A stretch of 64,000 bases of DNA from MED-G105 sp050331095 (GTDB lineage Bacteria; Pseudomonadota; Alphaproteobacteria; Caulobacterales; Parvularculaceae): positions 1-64,000 of the forward strand of contig JBHJHE010000013.1 of NCBI GenBank assembly GCA_050331095.1. Direction: 5' to 3'. Below are positions 51,249 to 61,168 of this stretch, piece by piece; position 1 is the stretch's first letter, and every line of letters starts with the position of its first letter. The translations under genes were made by a program, and so were the position numbers. The notes beneath the pieces were generated by a model. It was not told the origin of the DNA. It saw only the letters and a program-made list of their open reading frames with translations, and ran no database searches.

Positions 51249-52454
51249 ATGGGCAACACGTTGCGGTTCGGCGCCGTCGTCGCCGCGGCGGCGTTAACGG
51301 GCGCGCTGGCGGTTTACGCGGTCCGGGGCGCCGGCGCGGGCGATGCGGCGCTTTCGGACGCTGCCCGATCGGCCGACGGGGCCCGCGCGCCTGCGCGTCA
51401 AGCGCAAGGCCGGCGCGGCTTTGCGCCCGCGATCGCCGTCGAACTCGCAAGCCGGGAGCGCGTATCGCGCACATTGCGCGCGATCGGCGAGGTGCGGGCG
51501 ACGCAAAGCGCCGTTCTTGCGGCCGAGGCCGCCGGGCGCGTTGAGACGGTCGCGTTCACGCCGGGCGACGTTGTCGCCGAAGGCGACGTGCTCGCCCGGT
51601 TCGACGATCGGGCGCAGCGCATCGCGCTCGCCGAGGCCAACGCGGCCTATCCGATCGCGAAGGCGAACGCGGACCGGTTTCGCGCCCTCGAAGCGGAGGA
51701 GGCCGCGAGCAGCCTCGAGGCGGATGACGCCGCGCGGGCGTTTGCGGTCGCCGCCGCGGCGCTTGAGCGCGCGCGGTACGAACTCGCGCAGCGCGAAATT
51801 CGCGCGCCGTTCGACGGCGTCGTGGGCCTGACGGCGATCGAACCCGGCGATTATGTCCGGGTCGGCGACCCGATCGTGTCGATCGACGACCTCTCGGCGA
51901 TCGTCGTCGCCTTCGCCGCGCCGCAGGAAGCGGCGGACGATCTCAGCGTCGGCCAATCCGTCGAGATTTCGCCGATTGACGGCGGCGCCGCGATCAGCGG
52001 CCGAATCACGGCGATCGACACGCGGTTCGACGCCGCCTCACGCACCATCGACGTCGAAGCGACGGCGGCCGCGTCGCCGAATGCGCCGCGGCCGGGCGGC
52101 GTCGTCGCCGTGGCGGCGCGCCGCGAGGGCGCACCGGCGGTGGGCGTCGCTGGCCTCGCGGTGCAATGGGACCGGTCGGGCGCTTTCGTCTGGCGCATCG
52201 CCGCCGATGGCGCGGCGGAGCGCGCGCGCGTCCGCCTGATGCAGCGCGAGGGCGAACGGGCGCTCGTCGCGGGCGAGGTCAAGCCGGGCGAAGTCATCGT
52301 TTCCGAAGGCGCGGACCGCGTTCGGCCGGGCGCGGCGTTCCCGGACTACGCTGTCGGCGGCGCCAAGCGCCCAGCGCCCGCCGGCGCGCCCAAGTCCCGC
52401 GCCCGCGTCTCCGACGGAACGTCGGCGCAACGCGGCGGGCCGGCTCCGGCGTAG
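51249..52454 (+). CDS. RND efflux periplasmic adaptor (membrane fusion protein)
   Basis: This 401-residue HlyD/MFP-family protein has an N-terminal anchor (residues about 8-24). Its lipoyl half-motifs include VLAAEAAGRVETVAFTPGDVVAEGDVLARFDD and EIRAPFDGVVGLTAIEPGDYV. Between them is a helical hairpin, and a beta-barrel domain follows. The Pro/Lys-rich C-terminus is probably flexible. It connects the inner-membrane RND pump to an outer-membrane channel. The RND gene starts 14 nt downstream. Confidence 0.94.
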   Translation: MGNTLRFGAVVAAAALTGALAVYAVRGAGAGDAALSDAARSADGARAPARQAQGRRGFAPAIAVELASRERVSRTLRAIGEVRATQSAVLAAEAAGRVETVAFTPGDVVAEGDVLARFDDRAQRIALAEANAAYPIAKANADRFRALEAEEAASSLEADDAARAFAVAAAALERARYELAQREIRAPFDGVVGLTAIEPGDYVRVGDPIVSIDDLSAIVVAFAAPQEAADDLSVGQSVEISPIDGGAAISGRITAIDTRFDAASRTIDVEATAAASPNAPRPGGVVAVAARREGAPAVGVAGLAVQWDRSGAFVWRIAADGAAERARVRLMQREGERALVAGEVKPGEVIVSEGADRVRPGAAFPDYAVGGAKRPAPAGAPKSRARVSDGTSAQRGGPAPA

Positions 52455-52468
52455 GGTCCGGCCGGCGA

Positions 52469-55400
52469 GTGACCCCGCCGACGAACACCGGCGAGGCGGG
52501 CGAGGCGCCAGGGCCCGCGGGCGAGCCGCGCGCCGACGATCAGGGCTTCGTCGCGATCTTCATTCGCCGACCGATCCTTGCGGCGGTTTTCAGCCTGCTG
52601 ATCGTCATTGCTGGACTTGCGGCGTTGCTGGGCGTCGAGGTGAGGGAGTTGCCCAACGTCGATCAACCTGTCGTTTCGGTGCGTGCGGAGTATCCGGGCG
52701 CGAGCCCTGAAACGATCGACGCTGAGCTGACCGCGATCCTCGAAGGCGCGGTCGCCCAGGTCGACGGCGTTCAGTCCATTTCCTCCCAGTCGCGGTTCGG
52801 CCGCGCCGACGTCACGGCGGCGTTCTCGAACGCCGTCGACCTCGACATCGCCGCGACGGATGTGAAGAACGCGGTCGCCGCCGTCACGCGCGAGTTGCCG
52901 GAGGACGCCGAAGACCCCGTGGTCATCAAGGCGGACGCGGACGCGTCGCCGATCCTCCGCCTCGCCATCGCCGCCGAGGGCGTTTCGGACGCCGACGTCG
53001 CGCGCCTCGTCGACGACGTGATCGTGCCGCGCGTCCAGGCGGTGCAGGGCGTAGCGCTCGCCGACCCTTACGGCGGACGGCGGGAAGTCATCCGTGTGCG
53101 AGTGTTTCCCGCCTCGCTCGCGGCGCGCGGCTTCGGCGTGGCGGACGTCGTCGATCTTCTGGCGCGCTCGGCGCAAAGCGCCGCGAGCGGCCGCGTGCGC
53201 AACGACGCCCAGGAAATCCTGATCCGCACCGAGACCCGCGCGACGACGCCCGAAGAAGTCGCGAACCTGAGGCTCGACGCCGCGACGCGCCTTGGCGACG
53301 TCGCCGCCGTCGAGTGGGGCTTCGAAGACGCGGGCACGACGCTGCGCGGCGACGGCGCCACGGGCGTCGGCATCGGCGTCGCGCGCCAGGCCCAGTCGAA
53401 CACCGTGCTCGTCGCTGCGCGCGTCAAGGACGTCGTCGAGGAGCTTAACCGCGATTTGCCGGCGGGCGTGTCGGTGTTCGTGACGACCGACGATTCGGTC
53501 TTCATCAACCGCGCGATCGAAGAAGTGGCGCAAAGCCTTGTCGCGTCGACGTTGATCGTCGTTCTGATCATCTTCTTGTTTCTCGGCTCCGCCCGAGCGA
53601 CGTTGATCCCCGCCGTGACGATTCCGATCGCCTTGCTCGGTACGGTCGCCGCGCTGTGGCTTGCGGGCTTTTCGATCAATCTCCTGACGCTTCTCGCCCT
53701 CGTTATGGCGACGGGCCTCGTTGTCGACGACGCGATCGTCGTGACGGAGAACGTCTCGCGCTGGCGTACGAAAGGGGCCGGCCCGCGCGCCGCCGCCGCC
53801 ATCGGCGCCCGCGAGATCGTCTTCGCCGTTTTGTCGACGACCGCGACCCTCGCGGCCGTGTTCGCGCCGATCTCGTTCCTGCCCGGCCAGGCGGGCTCGC
53901 TGTTCGCCGAGTTCGGTTTCGTCCTCGCCTTCGCCGTCATCGTGTCGTCGTTCGTCGCGCTGACCTTGTGTCCCATGCTGACGGTGAAGCTCGCGTCGAA
54001 AGACGCGCCGGACGCCAAGCCGCGCGGCGCCCAGGCGGCGCTCAACGCTTTCGGCTCGCGCCTCGCACGCCTTTACGGCGCGATCCTGCGCTTCTTCCTC
54101 CGCCTGCCGATCATCCCGATCGCCGCGTCGCTCGTCTTCGCCGCCGGCGCGGTCGGGCTCTACGCCGCCGCGCCGCGTGAACTGACGCCGTCTGAGGACC
54201 GCGGGCGCCTCTTCGCGTTTATGACCGCGCCGCCCGGCGCGAGCCTCCTCTATCTCGACACCAAGGCGCTCGAAATCGAGGACCGCTTGAACGCGCTCGT
54301 CGAGGAAGGCTCGGGAACAAGCGTGATCTCGATCAACGGGCTCGGCGGATCGACCCGCTCTTTCCTCGTCGTGCGGCTCGCGGACTGGGACGAACGCGCC
54401 CAGAGCGAGCAAGCGCTGACGGCGCGCGCCCGACGGATGATCGCGGACGTGCCGGGCGTCAACGTCTTCTTCCGCGGCGGCAACAGCCTCGGCATCCGCG
54501 GCGGCGGCCAGGGCTTGCAGTTCGCGGTCGTTGGCGACGATTTCGCCGCCGCCGCGGCCGCCGCCGAAGCGATGCGCGCGGCGCTCGAGCAAAGCCCGGC
54601 CTTCGCCAGCGCGCGGCTGGATTTCGACGTTTCCCAGCCCCAGGCGAACGTGCGCGTCGACCGCGAGGCGGCGACCCTTATTGGCGCGTCGGTCGACGAC
54701 GTCGGCACGACGATCGCGGCGATGTCGGACGAGGTGCGCGCGGCGCAGGTCTTCATCGGCGACGACGCCGTCGACGTGATGGTCTCGGGCGCGGGCGAGG
54801 TCGTCAACGACACGACCGATCTCGAAGGCGTATTCGTGCCCACGGAGGGCGGCGCCGTCGTGCCGCTTTCCTCGCTCGCCTCGATCGAGGAGGAGGCGAC
54901 CGCCGCGACCCTGACCCGCGAGCAGCGCCGGCGCGCGGTGCCCGTGTCGGCGAACCCCGCCGACGGCGTCACGCTCGGCGAGGCGATCGTCGAGATGCGG
55001 CGCGTCGCGCGCGACGTTCTGCCTGGAAATCTTTCCGTCGCGCTGCTTGGCGAGGCGCGCGACGTTGAAGCGAGCGCGCAGGCGACGAACCTCGTCTTCG
55101 GGTTCGCCGCGCTGATCGTCTTTCTCGTTCTCGCAGCTCAATTCGAGAGCTTCGTCAGCGCTGCAATCATTATGGCGACCGTGCCGTTCGGATTGGCGGC
55201 GGCCGTTTACGCGATCGTTCTGACCGGCGGGTCGCTCAACTATTACAGCCAGATCGGCCTCGTGATGCTTATCGGCATCATGGCGAAGAACGGCATTCTG
55301 ATCGTCGAGTTCGCGAACCAGATGCGCGACCAGGGCGCCAGCGTGCGCGAGGCGGCGGAAGGCGCGGCCATGACGCGGCTGCGGCCGGTGGCGATGACGG

Positions 55401-55630
55401 CGATTTCGACGCTACTCGGCGGGCTGCCTCTGATCCTCGCCGCGGGCGCGGGGGCGGAGAGCCGCGCCGCCCTCGGCTGGGTCGTCGTCGGCGGCCTTGG
55501 CTTCGCGACCGTCTTTACGCTGTTCCTGACGCCCGTGGCGTTCCTGGCGCTGGCCGGGCTTTCGAAGCCCCGCGCCGCCGAGACGGCGGCGATCGACCGC
55601 GAGCTCAAAGAGGCGGCCGCCCTGCGATAA
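52469..55630 (+). CDS. RND family efflux pump, inner membrane subunit
   Basis: The product has 1053 aa from GTG 52469 (TPPTNTGEAGEAPG). RND hallmarks: first helix FIRRPILAAVFSLLIVIAGL, the porter-domain sequence VSVRAEYPGASPETID, and helix 4 LLALVMATGLVVDDAIVVTENV carrying the proton-relay acidic residues. There are further helices and a second repeat with FIVFLVLAAQFESF-type and GLVMLIGIMAKNGILIVEFANQ motifs. The upstream extension of the open frame lies in the adaptor gene and is not used. Substrates are unknown. It is most like drug/solvent HAE1 pumps. Confidence 0.94.
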   Translation: MTPPTNTGEAGEAPGPAGEPRADDQGFVAIFIRRPILAAVFSLLIVIAGLAALLGVEVRELPNVDQPVVSVRAEYPGASPETIDAELTAILEGAVAQVDGVQSISSQSRFGRADVTAAFSNAVDLDIAATDVKNAVAAVTRELPEDAEDPVVIKADADASPILRLAIAAEGVSDADVARLVDDVIVPRVQAVQGVALADPYGGRREVIRVRVFPASLAARGFGVADVVDLLARSAQSAASGRVRNDAQEILIRTETRATTPEEVANLRLDAATRLGDVAAVEWGFEDAGTTLRGDGATGVGIGVARQAQSNTVLVAARVKDVVEELNRDLPAGVSVFVTTDDSVFINRAIEEVAQSLVASTLIVVLIIFLFLGSARATLIPAVTIPIALLGTVAALWLAGFSINLLTLLALVMATGLVVDDAIVVTENVSRWRTKGAGPRAAAAIGAREIVFAVLSTTATLAAVFAPISFLPGQAGSLFAEFGFVLAFAVIVSSFVALTLCPMLTVKLASKDAPDAKPRGAQAALNAFGSRLARLYGAILRFFLRLPIIPIAASLVFAAGAVGLYAAAPRELTPSEDRGRLFAFMTAPPGASLLYLDTKALEIEDRLNALVEEGSGTSVISINGLGGSTRSFLVVRLADWDERAQSEQALTARARRMIADVPGVNVFFRGGNSLGIRGGGQGLQFAVVGDDFAAAAAAAEAMRAALEQSPAFASARLDFDVSQPQANVRVDREAATLIGASVDDVGTTIAAMSDEVRAAQVFIGDDAVDVMVSGAGEVVNDTTDLEGVFVPTEGGAVVPLSSLASIEEEATAATLTREQRRRAVPVSANPADGVTLGEAIVEMRRVARDVLPGNLSVALLGEARDVEASAQATNLVFGFAALIVFLVLAAQFESFVSAAIIMATVPFGLAAAVYAIVLTGGSLNYYSQIGLVMLIGIMAKNGILIVEFANQMRDQGASVREAAEGAAMTRLRPVAMTAISTLLGGLPLILAAGAGAESRAALGWVVVGGLGFATVFTLFLTPVAFLALAGLSKPRAAETAAIDRELKEAAALR

Positions 55631-55679
55631 GAGCGGGCGCTTGACCGGAACGCCGGGCCGCGCCTAGCGTCCCCGCGAC

Positions 55680-56606
55680 ATGACCGACGCGCCGCTCTCG
55701 TTTCAAGACTTGATCCTCCGCTTGCAGACCTATTGGTCCGAGCGCGGATGCGTGATCCTGCAGCCCTACGATCTGGAGATGGGCGCCGGGACGTTCCACC
55801 CGGCGACGACCTTGCGCGCCCTTGGCCCCAAGCCGTGGCGGGCGGCTTACGTGCAGCCCTGTCGGCGGCCGACCGACGGGCGCTACGGCGCGAACCCGAA
55901 CCGATTTCAGCAGTATTATCAGTTCCAGGTGGTTCTGAAGCCGAGCCCGGACGATATTCAGGATCTCTATCTCGGCTCGCTCGACGCGATCGGCGTCGAC
56001 AGCGCGCTGCACGATATCCGGTTCGTCGAAGACGATTGGGAAAGCCCGACCCTCGGCGCGTGGGGGCTCGGCTGGGAGGTGTGGTGCGACGGCATGGAGG
56101 TGACCCAGTTCACCTACTTCCAACAGGTGGGCGGTTTCGACTGCAAGCCTGTGACGGGCGAGCTTACCTATGGCCTTGAGCGCCTCGCCATGTACGTCCA
56201 GGGCGTCGACAATGGCTTCGACCTCGCTTTTAACGCCGGCGACCGCGCGCTGACCTTTGGCGACGTTTTCCATCAGCAGGAGACGGAGTTTTCCGCCTAT
56301 AACTTCGAACTGGCGAACACGGACGTTCTTTTCGACCAGTTCAAGGAGGCGGAGGCGGCCTGCCTCGCCATCGTCGCAGCGGGCGAGGCGGCGGGGCGCT
56401 CCTATGCGCTGCCCGCCTATGACCAGTGCGTGAAAGCCTCCCATCTGTTCAATCTGCTTGACGCGCGGGGCGTCATCTCCGTCGCCGAACGCCAGTCGTA
56501 TATACTTCGTATCCGGACGCTTGCGAAGGCGTGCTGCGCGGCGTGGCTCGACAGCCCGCAGGGCCGAACGGCCGGCGCGGGCGTCGTTGATTACGCCGGC
56601 TCCTGA
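55680..56606 (+). CDS. glyQ: Glycyl-tRNA synthetase alpha subunit
   Basis: This is the class II catalytic alpha subunit of the bacterial alpha2beta2 GlyRS, 308 aa. Signature segments: LSFQDLILRLQTYWSERGCVILQPYD, GAGTFHPATTLRALGP, and QPCRRPTDGRYGANPNRFQQYYQFQV. It is intact. glyS follows about 2.4 kb later, separated by four small genes on the same strand. In many alphaproteobacteria the two lie close with similar small genes between. Confidence 0.97.
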   Translation: MTDAPLSFQDLILRLQTYWSERGCVILQPYDLEMGAGTFHPATTLRALGPKPWRAAYVQPCRRPTDGRYGANPNRFQQYYQFQVVLKPSPDDIQDLYLGSLDAIGVDSALHDIRFVEDDWESPTLGAWGLGWEVWCDGMEVTQFTYFQQVGGFDCKPVTGELTYGLERLAMYVQGVDNGFDLAFNAGDRALTFGDVFHQQETEFSAYNFELANTDVLFDQFKEAEAACLAIVAAGEAAGRSYALPAYDQCVKASHLFNLLDARGVISVAERQSYILRIRTLAKACCAAWLDSPQGRTAGAGVVDYAGS

Positions 56607-56680
56607 CGGCCTGCGGGCCCGCTTGTTCGCGTTCCCTTTTTGTGCTCACCTGCGGCGAAACACAAAAGGGGAGAAGCGTT

Positions 56681-57103
56681 GTGCCGAAAATTCTCGGACT
56701 GAACCTCCTGGGCGTTCTCGTCGGTTCGCTCGCGTTCTACTTCGTCGGCTTTCTTTGGTACGGCGTTTTGTTTTCCGACGCCTGGATGGCGACGCAAAGC
56801 TACGAGGCGGCTGATTTCGAGGGACAGAACCAAGCGCCGTACATGATCGGCGGGTTTTTGATCACCGTTTTGCAGGTCGTCGGCCTCGGCCTTGTCTTGA
56901 AATGGCGCGGCGTCGCGAACCTGCCCGCCGCCCTCGCGACGGCCGGGACGTTGTGGGTACTTTTTGCGCTGCCGTTCGCCCATTACGCGTATCTTTACGC
57001 GCCGCATCACAGCCCGACCCTGTTGATGATCGACGCCAGCCATCTTCTCGTCGGTTGGCTCGTCGCGGCGATTGGTCTTATGCTTTTCTGGAATAAAGGC
57101 TGA
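56681..57103 (+). CDS. Small membrane protein, DUF1761-like
   Basis: The product has 140 aa from the GTG at 56681, which has a good upstream AGGGGAGAAG ribosome-binding site. Four predicted membrane helices are seen. FYFVGFLWYGVLFSDAWM and MIDASHLLVGWLVAAIGLMLFW resemble DUF1761 proteins. Function is unknown. An ATG at 56642 is in frame but lacks a Shine-Dalgarno. Confidence 0.8.
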   Translation: MPKILGLNLLGVLVGSLAFYFVGFLWYGVLFSDAWMATQSYEAADFEGQNQAPYMIGGFLITVLQVVGLGLVLKWRGVANLPAALATAGTLWVLFALPFAHYAYLYAPHHSPTLLMIDASHLLVGWLVAAIGLMLFWNKG

Positions 57104-57129
57104 CGACCAGACGCTGAAACGAGATTGAT

Positions 57130-57639
57130 ATGAAACTCGCCGGGATCTGGTTCGTCGCGGTTCTTGCTGCGGCTGGTTGCGCCGCGCCGTCCTCAACGTC
57201 GCAAACCAAACCGGTCAGAGATCAGGTCGTCACAGGAGGCGGCGCCGAGATCCGGTCGACGATTGAATTGCGTCCGACCGAATCGCCAGGCGCCAAATGT
57301 CAGAACGCGGCGTTCCTTCAACTGACGGACGCCGACGCGCTCGCTCTGTGCGACGCCGCCGTCGCGGCGGATCCGACAGACGGCGACGCCTACTACCATC
57401 GGGCGTTCATTCGGTATCTCCGGCGCGATTACGCCGACGCCGTGAGCGATTACACGCGCGCCCTCGAACTCGGAGTGACGCGGCGCGACCGCGCCCTCTT
57501 GAACAGGGGGGCGGCGTACGAATCCCAGCGAGAGTTTCGCGCCGCATGCGCGGACTATAAAGCGGCGCTGGAGTTGAGGCCGGACTGGCCCAAAGCGCGC
57601 CAGCAGTTCGACGAGTGCTACTGGGTTTACAACGAATAG
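57130..57639 (+). CDS. TPR-containing lipoprotein
   Basis: This 169-residue protein has a lipoprotein signal (MKLAGIWFVAVLAAAGC; lipobox AAAGC). Two or three tetratricopeptide repeats (DALALCDAAVAADPTDGDAYYHRAF, YADAVSDYTRALELG, FRAACADYKAALELRPDW) follow. It is likely periplasmic, tethered to a membrane, and mediates protein contacts. No specific partner is evident. Confidence 0.85.
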   Translation: MKLAGIWFVAVLAAAGCAAPSSTSQTKPVRDQVVTGGGAEIRSTIELRPTESPGAKCQNAAFLQLTDADALALCDAAVAADPTDGDAYYHRAFIRYLRRDYADAVSDYTRALELGVTRRDRALLNRGAAYESQREFRAACADYKAALELRPDWPKARQQFDECYWVYNE

Positions 57640-57738
57640 TTGAAAGAAGCGCGTCCCCGTTGGCGTCGGATTTCGCTCGCGTTATGGCGATGGCGTGCGC
57701 GTTGACGCGCGCAGGGCGGGGCGAGGGACACCGGGTCT

Positions 57739-58437
57739 TTGGCGCGTAGATCGAAACGTCGCGGGAAGCCGCTTGTTTGGCTGTTCCGTTTTTCCGTTGC
57801 GCTCATCGCCGGATCGATGGCGTGGGTAATCGCCTATCGATTTCTCGAGCCGCCAGGCACGCTCACGATGGCGTTTCGCGCCAAAGCCGGCGAGAACGTT
57901 CAGCGGACGTGGGCGCCGCTCAGCGCCGTCTCGCCCCATCTCGTTCGCGCCGTGATCGCCGCGGAAGACAGCCGGTTCTGCGCGCACGGCGGATTCGATC
58001 GCGAGGCGATCGAAGACGCGCTTGAAGAACGGCGCAACGGCGAGCGCCGGCGCGGCGCATCGACGATTTCTCAGCAGACGGTGAAAAACGCGTTCCTGTG
58101 GAATGGCGGCGGCTGGGCGCGCAAGGGCGTTGAAGCCTGGTTCACACTGCTCGCCGACAAAATCTGGGGCAAACGCCGCACCATGGAGCTCTATCTCAAC
58201 GTCGCCGAATGGGGCGACGGCCTTTTCGGCGCCGAAGCCGCGGCGCGCGCCCGCTTCGGCAAGGCCGCGGCTGCGCTGTCGCCGCGCGAGGCTGCGCTCC
58301 TCGCTGCGGTTCTGCCCAACCCGCACAAATGGCGCGTCGACCCGCCGGGGCCCTATGTCCGCCGCCGCGCCGGGACGATCCGTAAACGCATGGAGGTCGT
58401 GCGCCGCGAGCGCCTCGACGCTTGCGTCCTCGGCTAG
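57739..58437 (+). CDS. mtgA: Monofunctional biosynthetic peptidoglycan transglycosylase
   Basis: This is a 232-residue GT51 enzyme that polymerises lipid II into glycan strands. A single N-terminal anchor (residues about 13-35) is followed by GT51 motifs: IAAEDSRFCAHGGFD (catalytic Glu), GASTISQQTVKNAFLW, KRRTMELYLNVAEWGDGLFG, and LSPREAALLAAVLPNP. The start is a TTG at 57739. No ATG fits before the anchor. Length agrees with MtgA. Confidence 0.93.
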   Translation: MARRSKRRGKPLVWLFRFSVALIAGSMAWVIAYRFLEPPGTLTMAFRAKAGENVQRTWAPLSAVSPHLVRAVIAAEDSRFCAHGGFDREAIEDALEERRNGERRRGASTISQQTVKNAFLWNGGGWARKGVEAWFTLLADKIWGKRRTMELYLNVAEWGDGLFGAEAAARARFGKAAAALSPREAALLAAVLPNPHKWRVDPPGPYVRRRAGTIRKRMEVVRRERLDACVLG

Positions 58438-58490
58438 CGGGCCCGAAAACGATCCGGCGATGGCGACGGAGCGGCGGAGCGACGGGGCTG

Positions 58491-58955
58491 ATGACGAGCG
58501 CGCGGCATACGAAGATCCTCAACGACTTTCTCGCGGGCGAGGGCGCCTACGCCGCCTGGGCGAACGAGGGGCTCGGGCCCCAACGCCTGGTCGGCTGGTC
58601 GCCGGGCGCGCTTTCGCTTGAATGGACCATCGAGCCCGACATGGTGCTGCCGGACGGCGTGATGTTCGGCGGCCGCGTCGCCGCGATGGCCGACCATGTT
58701 ACGTCGCTTGTCGCGATGACCGCGCTCGCGGCCGACGACATGCGCTTCCGCACCTCGCGCCTCGATACCAGTTTCTTCCGGCCGATCAAGCAGCCGCGCA
58801 TCGACGTCGCGGCCCGCGTCGTCAATGTCAGCGCCCGCCTCATTCACGTCGAAGCGGATTTTCTCAACGTCGACGGCAAGATCTGCGCGCGCAGTTGCGC
58901 GGTGCAGTCGCGCCGCACGTCGCGCGACGGCCCGGCGCCCGACGACGCCGCCTGA
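58491..58955 (+). CDS. PaaI-type hotdog-fold thioesterase
   Basis: This 154-residue protein has the hotdog thioesterase pattern DGVMFGGRVAAMADHVTSL (the active-site region), then DTSFFRPIKQPRIDVAARVVNVSARLIHVEADFLN. It is likely an acyl-CoA thioesterase. The substrate is unknown. The ATG at 58491 is chosen. The open frame from 58422 overlaps mtgA. Confidence 0.85.
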   Translation: MTSARHTKILNDFLAGEGAYAAWANEGLGPQRLVGWSPGALSLEWTIEPDMVLPDGVMFGGRVAAMADHVTSLVAMTALAADDMRFRTSRLDTSFFRPIKQPRIDVAARVVNVSARLIHVEADFLNVDGKICARSCAVQSRRTSRDGPAPDDAA

Positions 58956-59024
58956 TCTTGCGGGCGGTTTCGCGGCGGCGCGGCGCCGCTTGTTCGCGCG
59001 CGGGGAGCCTCGTAGAGGACGGTT

Positions 59025-61097
59025 ATGTCGGAACTGCTGCTTGAGTTCTTCTCCGAGGAAATCCCGGCGCGCATGCAGAACGCGGCGGCGCGCGCCCTTG
59101 AACGCGCCGTCAACGAGCGGCTGCTCGACGCCGGCTACCTGCCCGAGGGCGTCAAAGCGTTCGCCGGGCCGCGGCGCCTGACGCTCGTCGCCGCCGGCCT
59201 GCCGGCGCGCCAGCCCGACCGCCGCGAAGAGAAAAAGGGCCCCCGCGTCGGCGCCCCCGCCAAGGCGATCGAGGGTTTTTTGAAGTCCGCAGGGCTGGAC
59301 GATCTCAGCGCCTGCGAAACCCGCGAGGACAAGAAAGGCGCCTACTATGTCGCCGTCGTCGAGCGCGAAGGCCGTCCGACGGCGGCGTTGATCGCCGAGT
59401 TCGCGGTCGACGTCGCGCGCGGCTTCTCCTGGCCGAAATCGATGCGCTGGGGCGACGGCGAGCTGCGCTGGGTGCGGCCTTTGCGAAGCGTTTTGTGCGC
59501 CTATGACGGTGACGTCGTCGACTTCGAGATCGACGGCCTGCGCTCGGGCGATACAACGTACGGACATCGTTTCATGGCGCCTTCCCCGATCGCCGCGCGC
59601 TCGTTCGAGGCCTATGCGAGCGCGTTGCGCGCCGCGAAGGTGGAGCTCGACGGGGCGACGCGGCGCGAGACGATCGCCGTCGAAGCGCGCACGCTTTGCG
59701 AGGCGCAAGGGTTGGCGCTCGTCGACGATCCGGGCCTCCTCGACGAGGTCGCGGGCCTGGCCGAATGGCCCGTCGTGATGATCGGCGCGTTCGACAAGAA
59801 GTTCCTGGCCCTGCCGGACGAAGCCCTGATCGCGTCGATGCGCGGCCACCAGAAGTATTTCTCGGTGAGGGATCCGACGACGGGTCGGCTCGCCGATCGC
59901 TTCGTGTTCGTCGCCAACGTCGAACCGCCCGACGGGGGCGCGGCGATGCGGGCGGGCTACGAGCGGGTGCTGACGGCGCGCCTCTCCGACGCATGGTTCC
60001 TGTACCGACAGGATTTGAAGATGCCGCTCGCCGATCGGTTGGGCGATCTCGATCGGGTGACCTTCTTCGAAGGACTGGGCTCGATGGGCGACAAGGCGCG
60101 CCGCGTCGCCGCGCTTGCGCGTGAGATCGCCCCGCGGGTCGGCGCCGACCCGGACGCGGCCGCCGAGGCCGCCCGCCTCGCCAAGGGCGATCTCGTCACC
60201 GGCATGGTCTACGAGTTTCCCGAACTGCAGGGCGTTATGGGCCGCTACTACGCCATCGAAGAAGGCGCATCCGATGCGGTCGCCGACGCGGTGCGGGACC
60301 ACTACAAGCCGCTCGGCCAGAACGACGAGCCGCCGACGGCCCCGGTCTCGGCCGCCGTCGCGCTCGCCGACAAGATCGACACGCTGACGGCTTTCTGGGC
60401 GGTCGGCAAGAAGCCGACGGGCTCCGGCGATCCGTTCGCCCTGCGTCGCGCGGCCCTCGGCGTGATCGCGACGTTGACGAAAGCCGGCGTGCGCCTGCCT
60501 TTGCGCTCCCTCATCGATCGCGCGAACGCGCTCCTGAAAGCCGACGCCGATCGGGAGGCGGACGTCGACGAGCTTCTGGCGTTCTTCGGCGATCGCCTCG
60601 GCGTGTTCCTGCGCGAGCAGGGCCGGCGGCATGACGCGCTCGCCGCCGTCATTAGACGCAGCGACGGCGAACTCGAAGACGACCTCGTTCTTCTGCAGAC
60701 GAAGCTTCCGGCGCTCGAAGCGTTCTTGCAAACCGACGACGGCGGAAATCTCGTGGCGGCCCATAAACGCGCCGCCAACATTTTGAAAGGCGCCGACGTC
60801 AATGGAGCGGCCGTGGACCCGGCGCGCTTCGAAGCCGCTGAAGAGCGCGCGCTCGCCGAGGCGCTCGACGGCGCCGAGGCGGATGCGGGCGCGGCGGTCG
60901 TCGACGAACGCTTCGACGACGCGATGGCCGCGCTCGCCGCCTTGCGCGCGCCCGTCGACGCCTTCTTTGCAGCAGTTATGGTGAATGCGGATGATGCGGC
61001 GGTTCGGGCGAACCGTCTCGCCCTGTTGAAACGGCTGACGGATGCGACGGCGCGCGTCGCGGACTTGTCGAAACTTGAGGGCGACCGCTCCAAGTGA
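59025..61097 (+). CDS. glyS: Glycyl-tRNA synthetase beta subunit
   Basis: This is the beta subunit of GlyRS, 690 aa. It begins MSELLLEFFSEEIPARMQ. Family segments include GPRRLTLVAAGLP, FPKSMRWG-like WPKSMRWGDGELRWVRPLR, SMRGHQKYFSVRD, and EFPELQGVMGRYYA. A C-terminal DALR-type anticodon domain includes ANRLALLKRLTDATARVADLSKLEGD. Intact. It pairs with glyQ upstream. Confidence 0.97.
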   Translation: MSELLLEFFSEEIPARMQNAAARALERAVNERLLDAGYLPEGVKAFAGPRRLTLVAAGLPARQPDRREEKKGPRVGAPAKAIEGFLKSAGLDDLSACETREDKKGAYYVAVVEREGRPTAALIAEFAVDVARGFSWPKSMRWGDGELRWVRPLRSVLCAYDGDVVDFEIDGLRSGDTTYGHRFMAPSPIAARSFEAYASALRAAKVELDGATRRETIAVEARTLCEAQGLALVDDPGLLDEVAGLAEWPVVMIGAFDKKFLALPDEALIASMRGHQKYFSVRDPTTGRLADRFVFVANVEPPDGGAAMRAGYERVLTARLSDAWFLYRQDLKMPLADRLGDLDRVTFFEGLGSMGDKARRVAALAREIAPRVGADPDAAAEAARLAKGDLVTGMVYEFPELQGVMGRYYAIEEGASDAVADAVRDHYKPLGQNDEPPTAPVSAAVALADKIDTLTAFWAVGKKPTGSGDPFALRRAALGVIATLTKAGVRLPLRSLIDRANALLKADADREADVDELLAFFGDRLGVFLREQGRRHDALAAVIRRSDGELEDDLVLLQTKLPALEAFLQTDDGGNLVAAHKRAANILKGADVNGAAVDPARFEAAEERALAEALDGAEADAGAAVVDERFDDAMAALAALRAPVDAFFAAVMVNADDAAVRANRLALLKRLTDATARVADLSKLEGDRSK

Positions 61098-61168
61098 GCG
61101 ACGCGCCCGGATCAACCTGCACGACCGCGGCGTCGCCGCCGGCTCGTAGAGCGAAGGAGACGAAGGGG

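Noticed and set aside
52346..55141. Very long minus-strand open frame opposite the RND pump
   Set aside because: Antisense shadow of a real RND gene. The translation is Arg/Asp-rich with no recognisable family.
58434..61115. Very long minus-strand open frame opposite glyS and neighbours
   Set aside because: It is a GC-driven shadow of glyS, the thioesterase and adjacent genes, with Arg/Gly-rich low-complexity translation and no domain.
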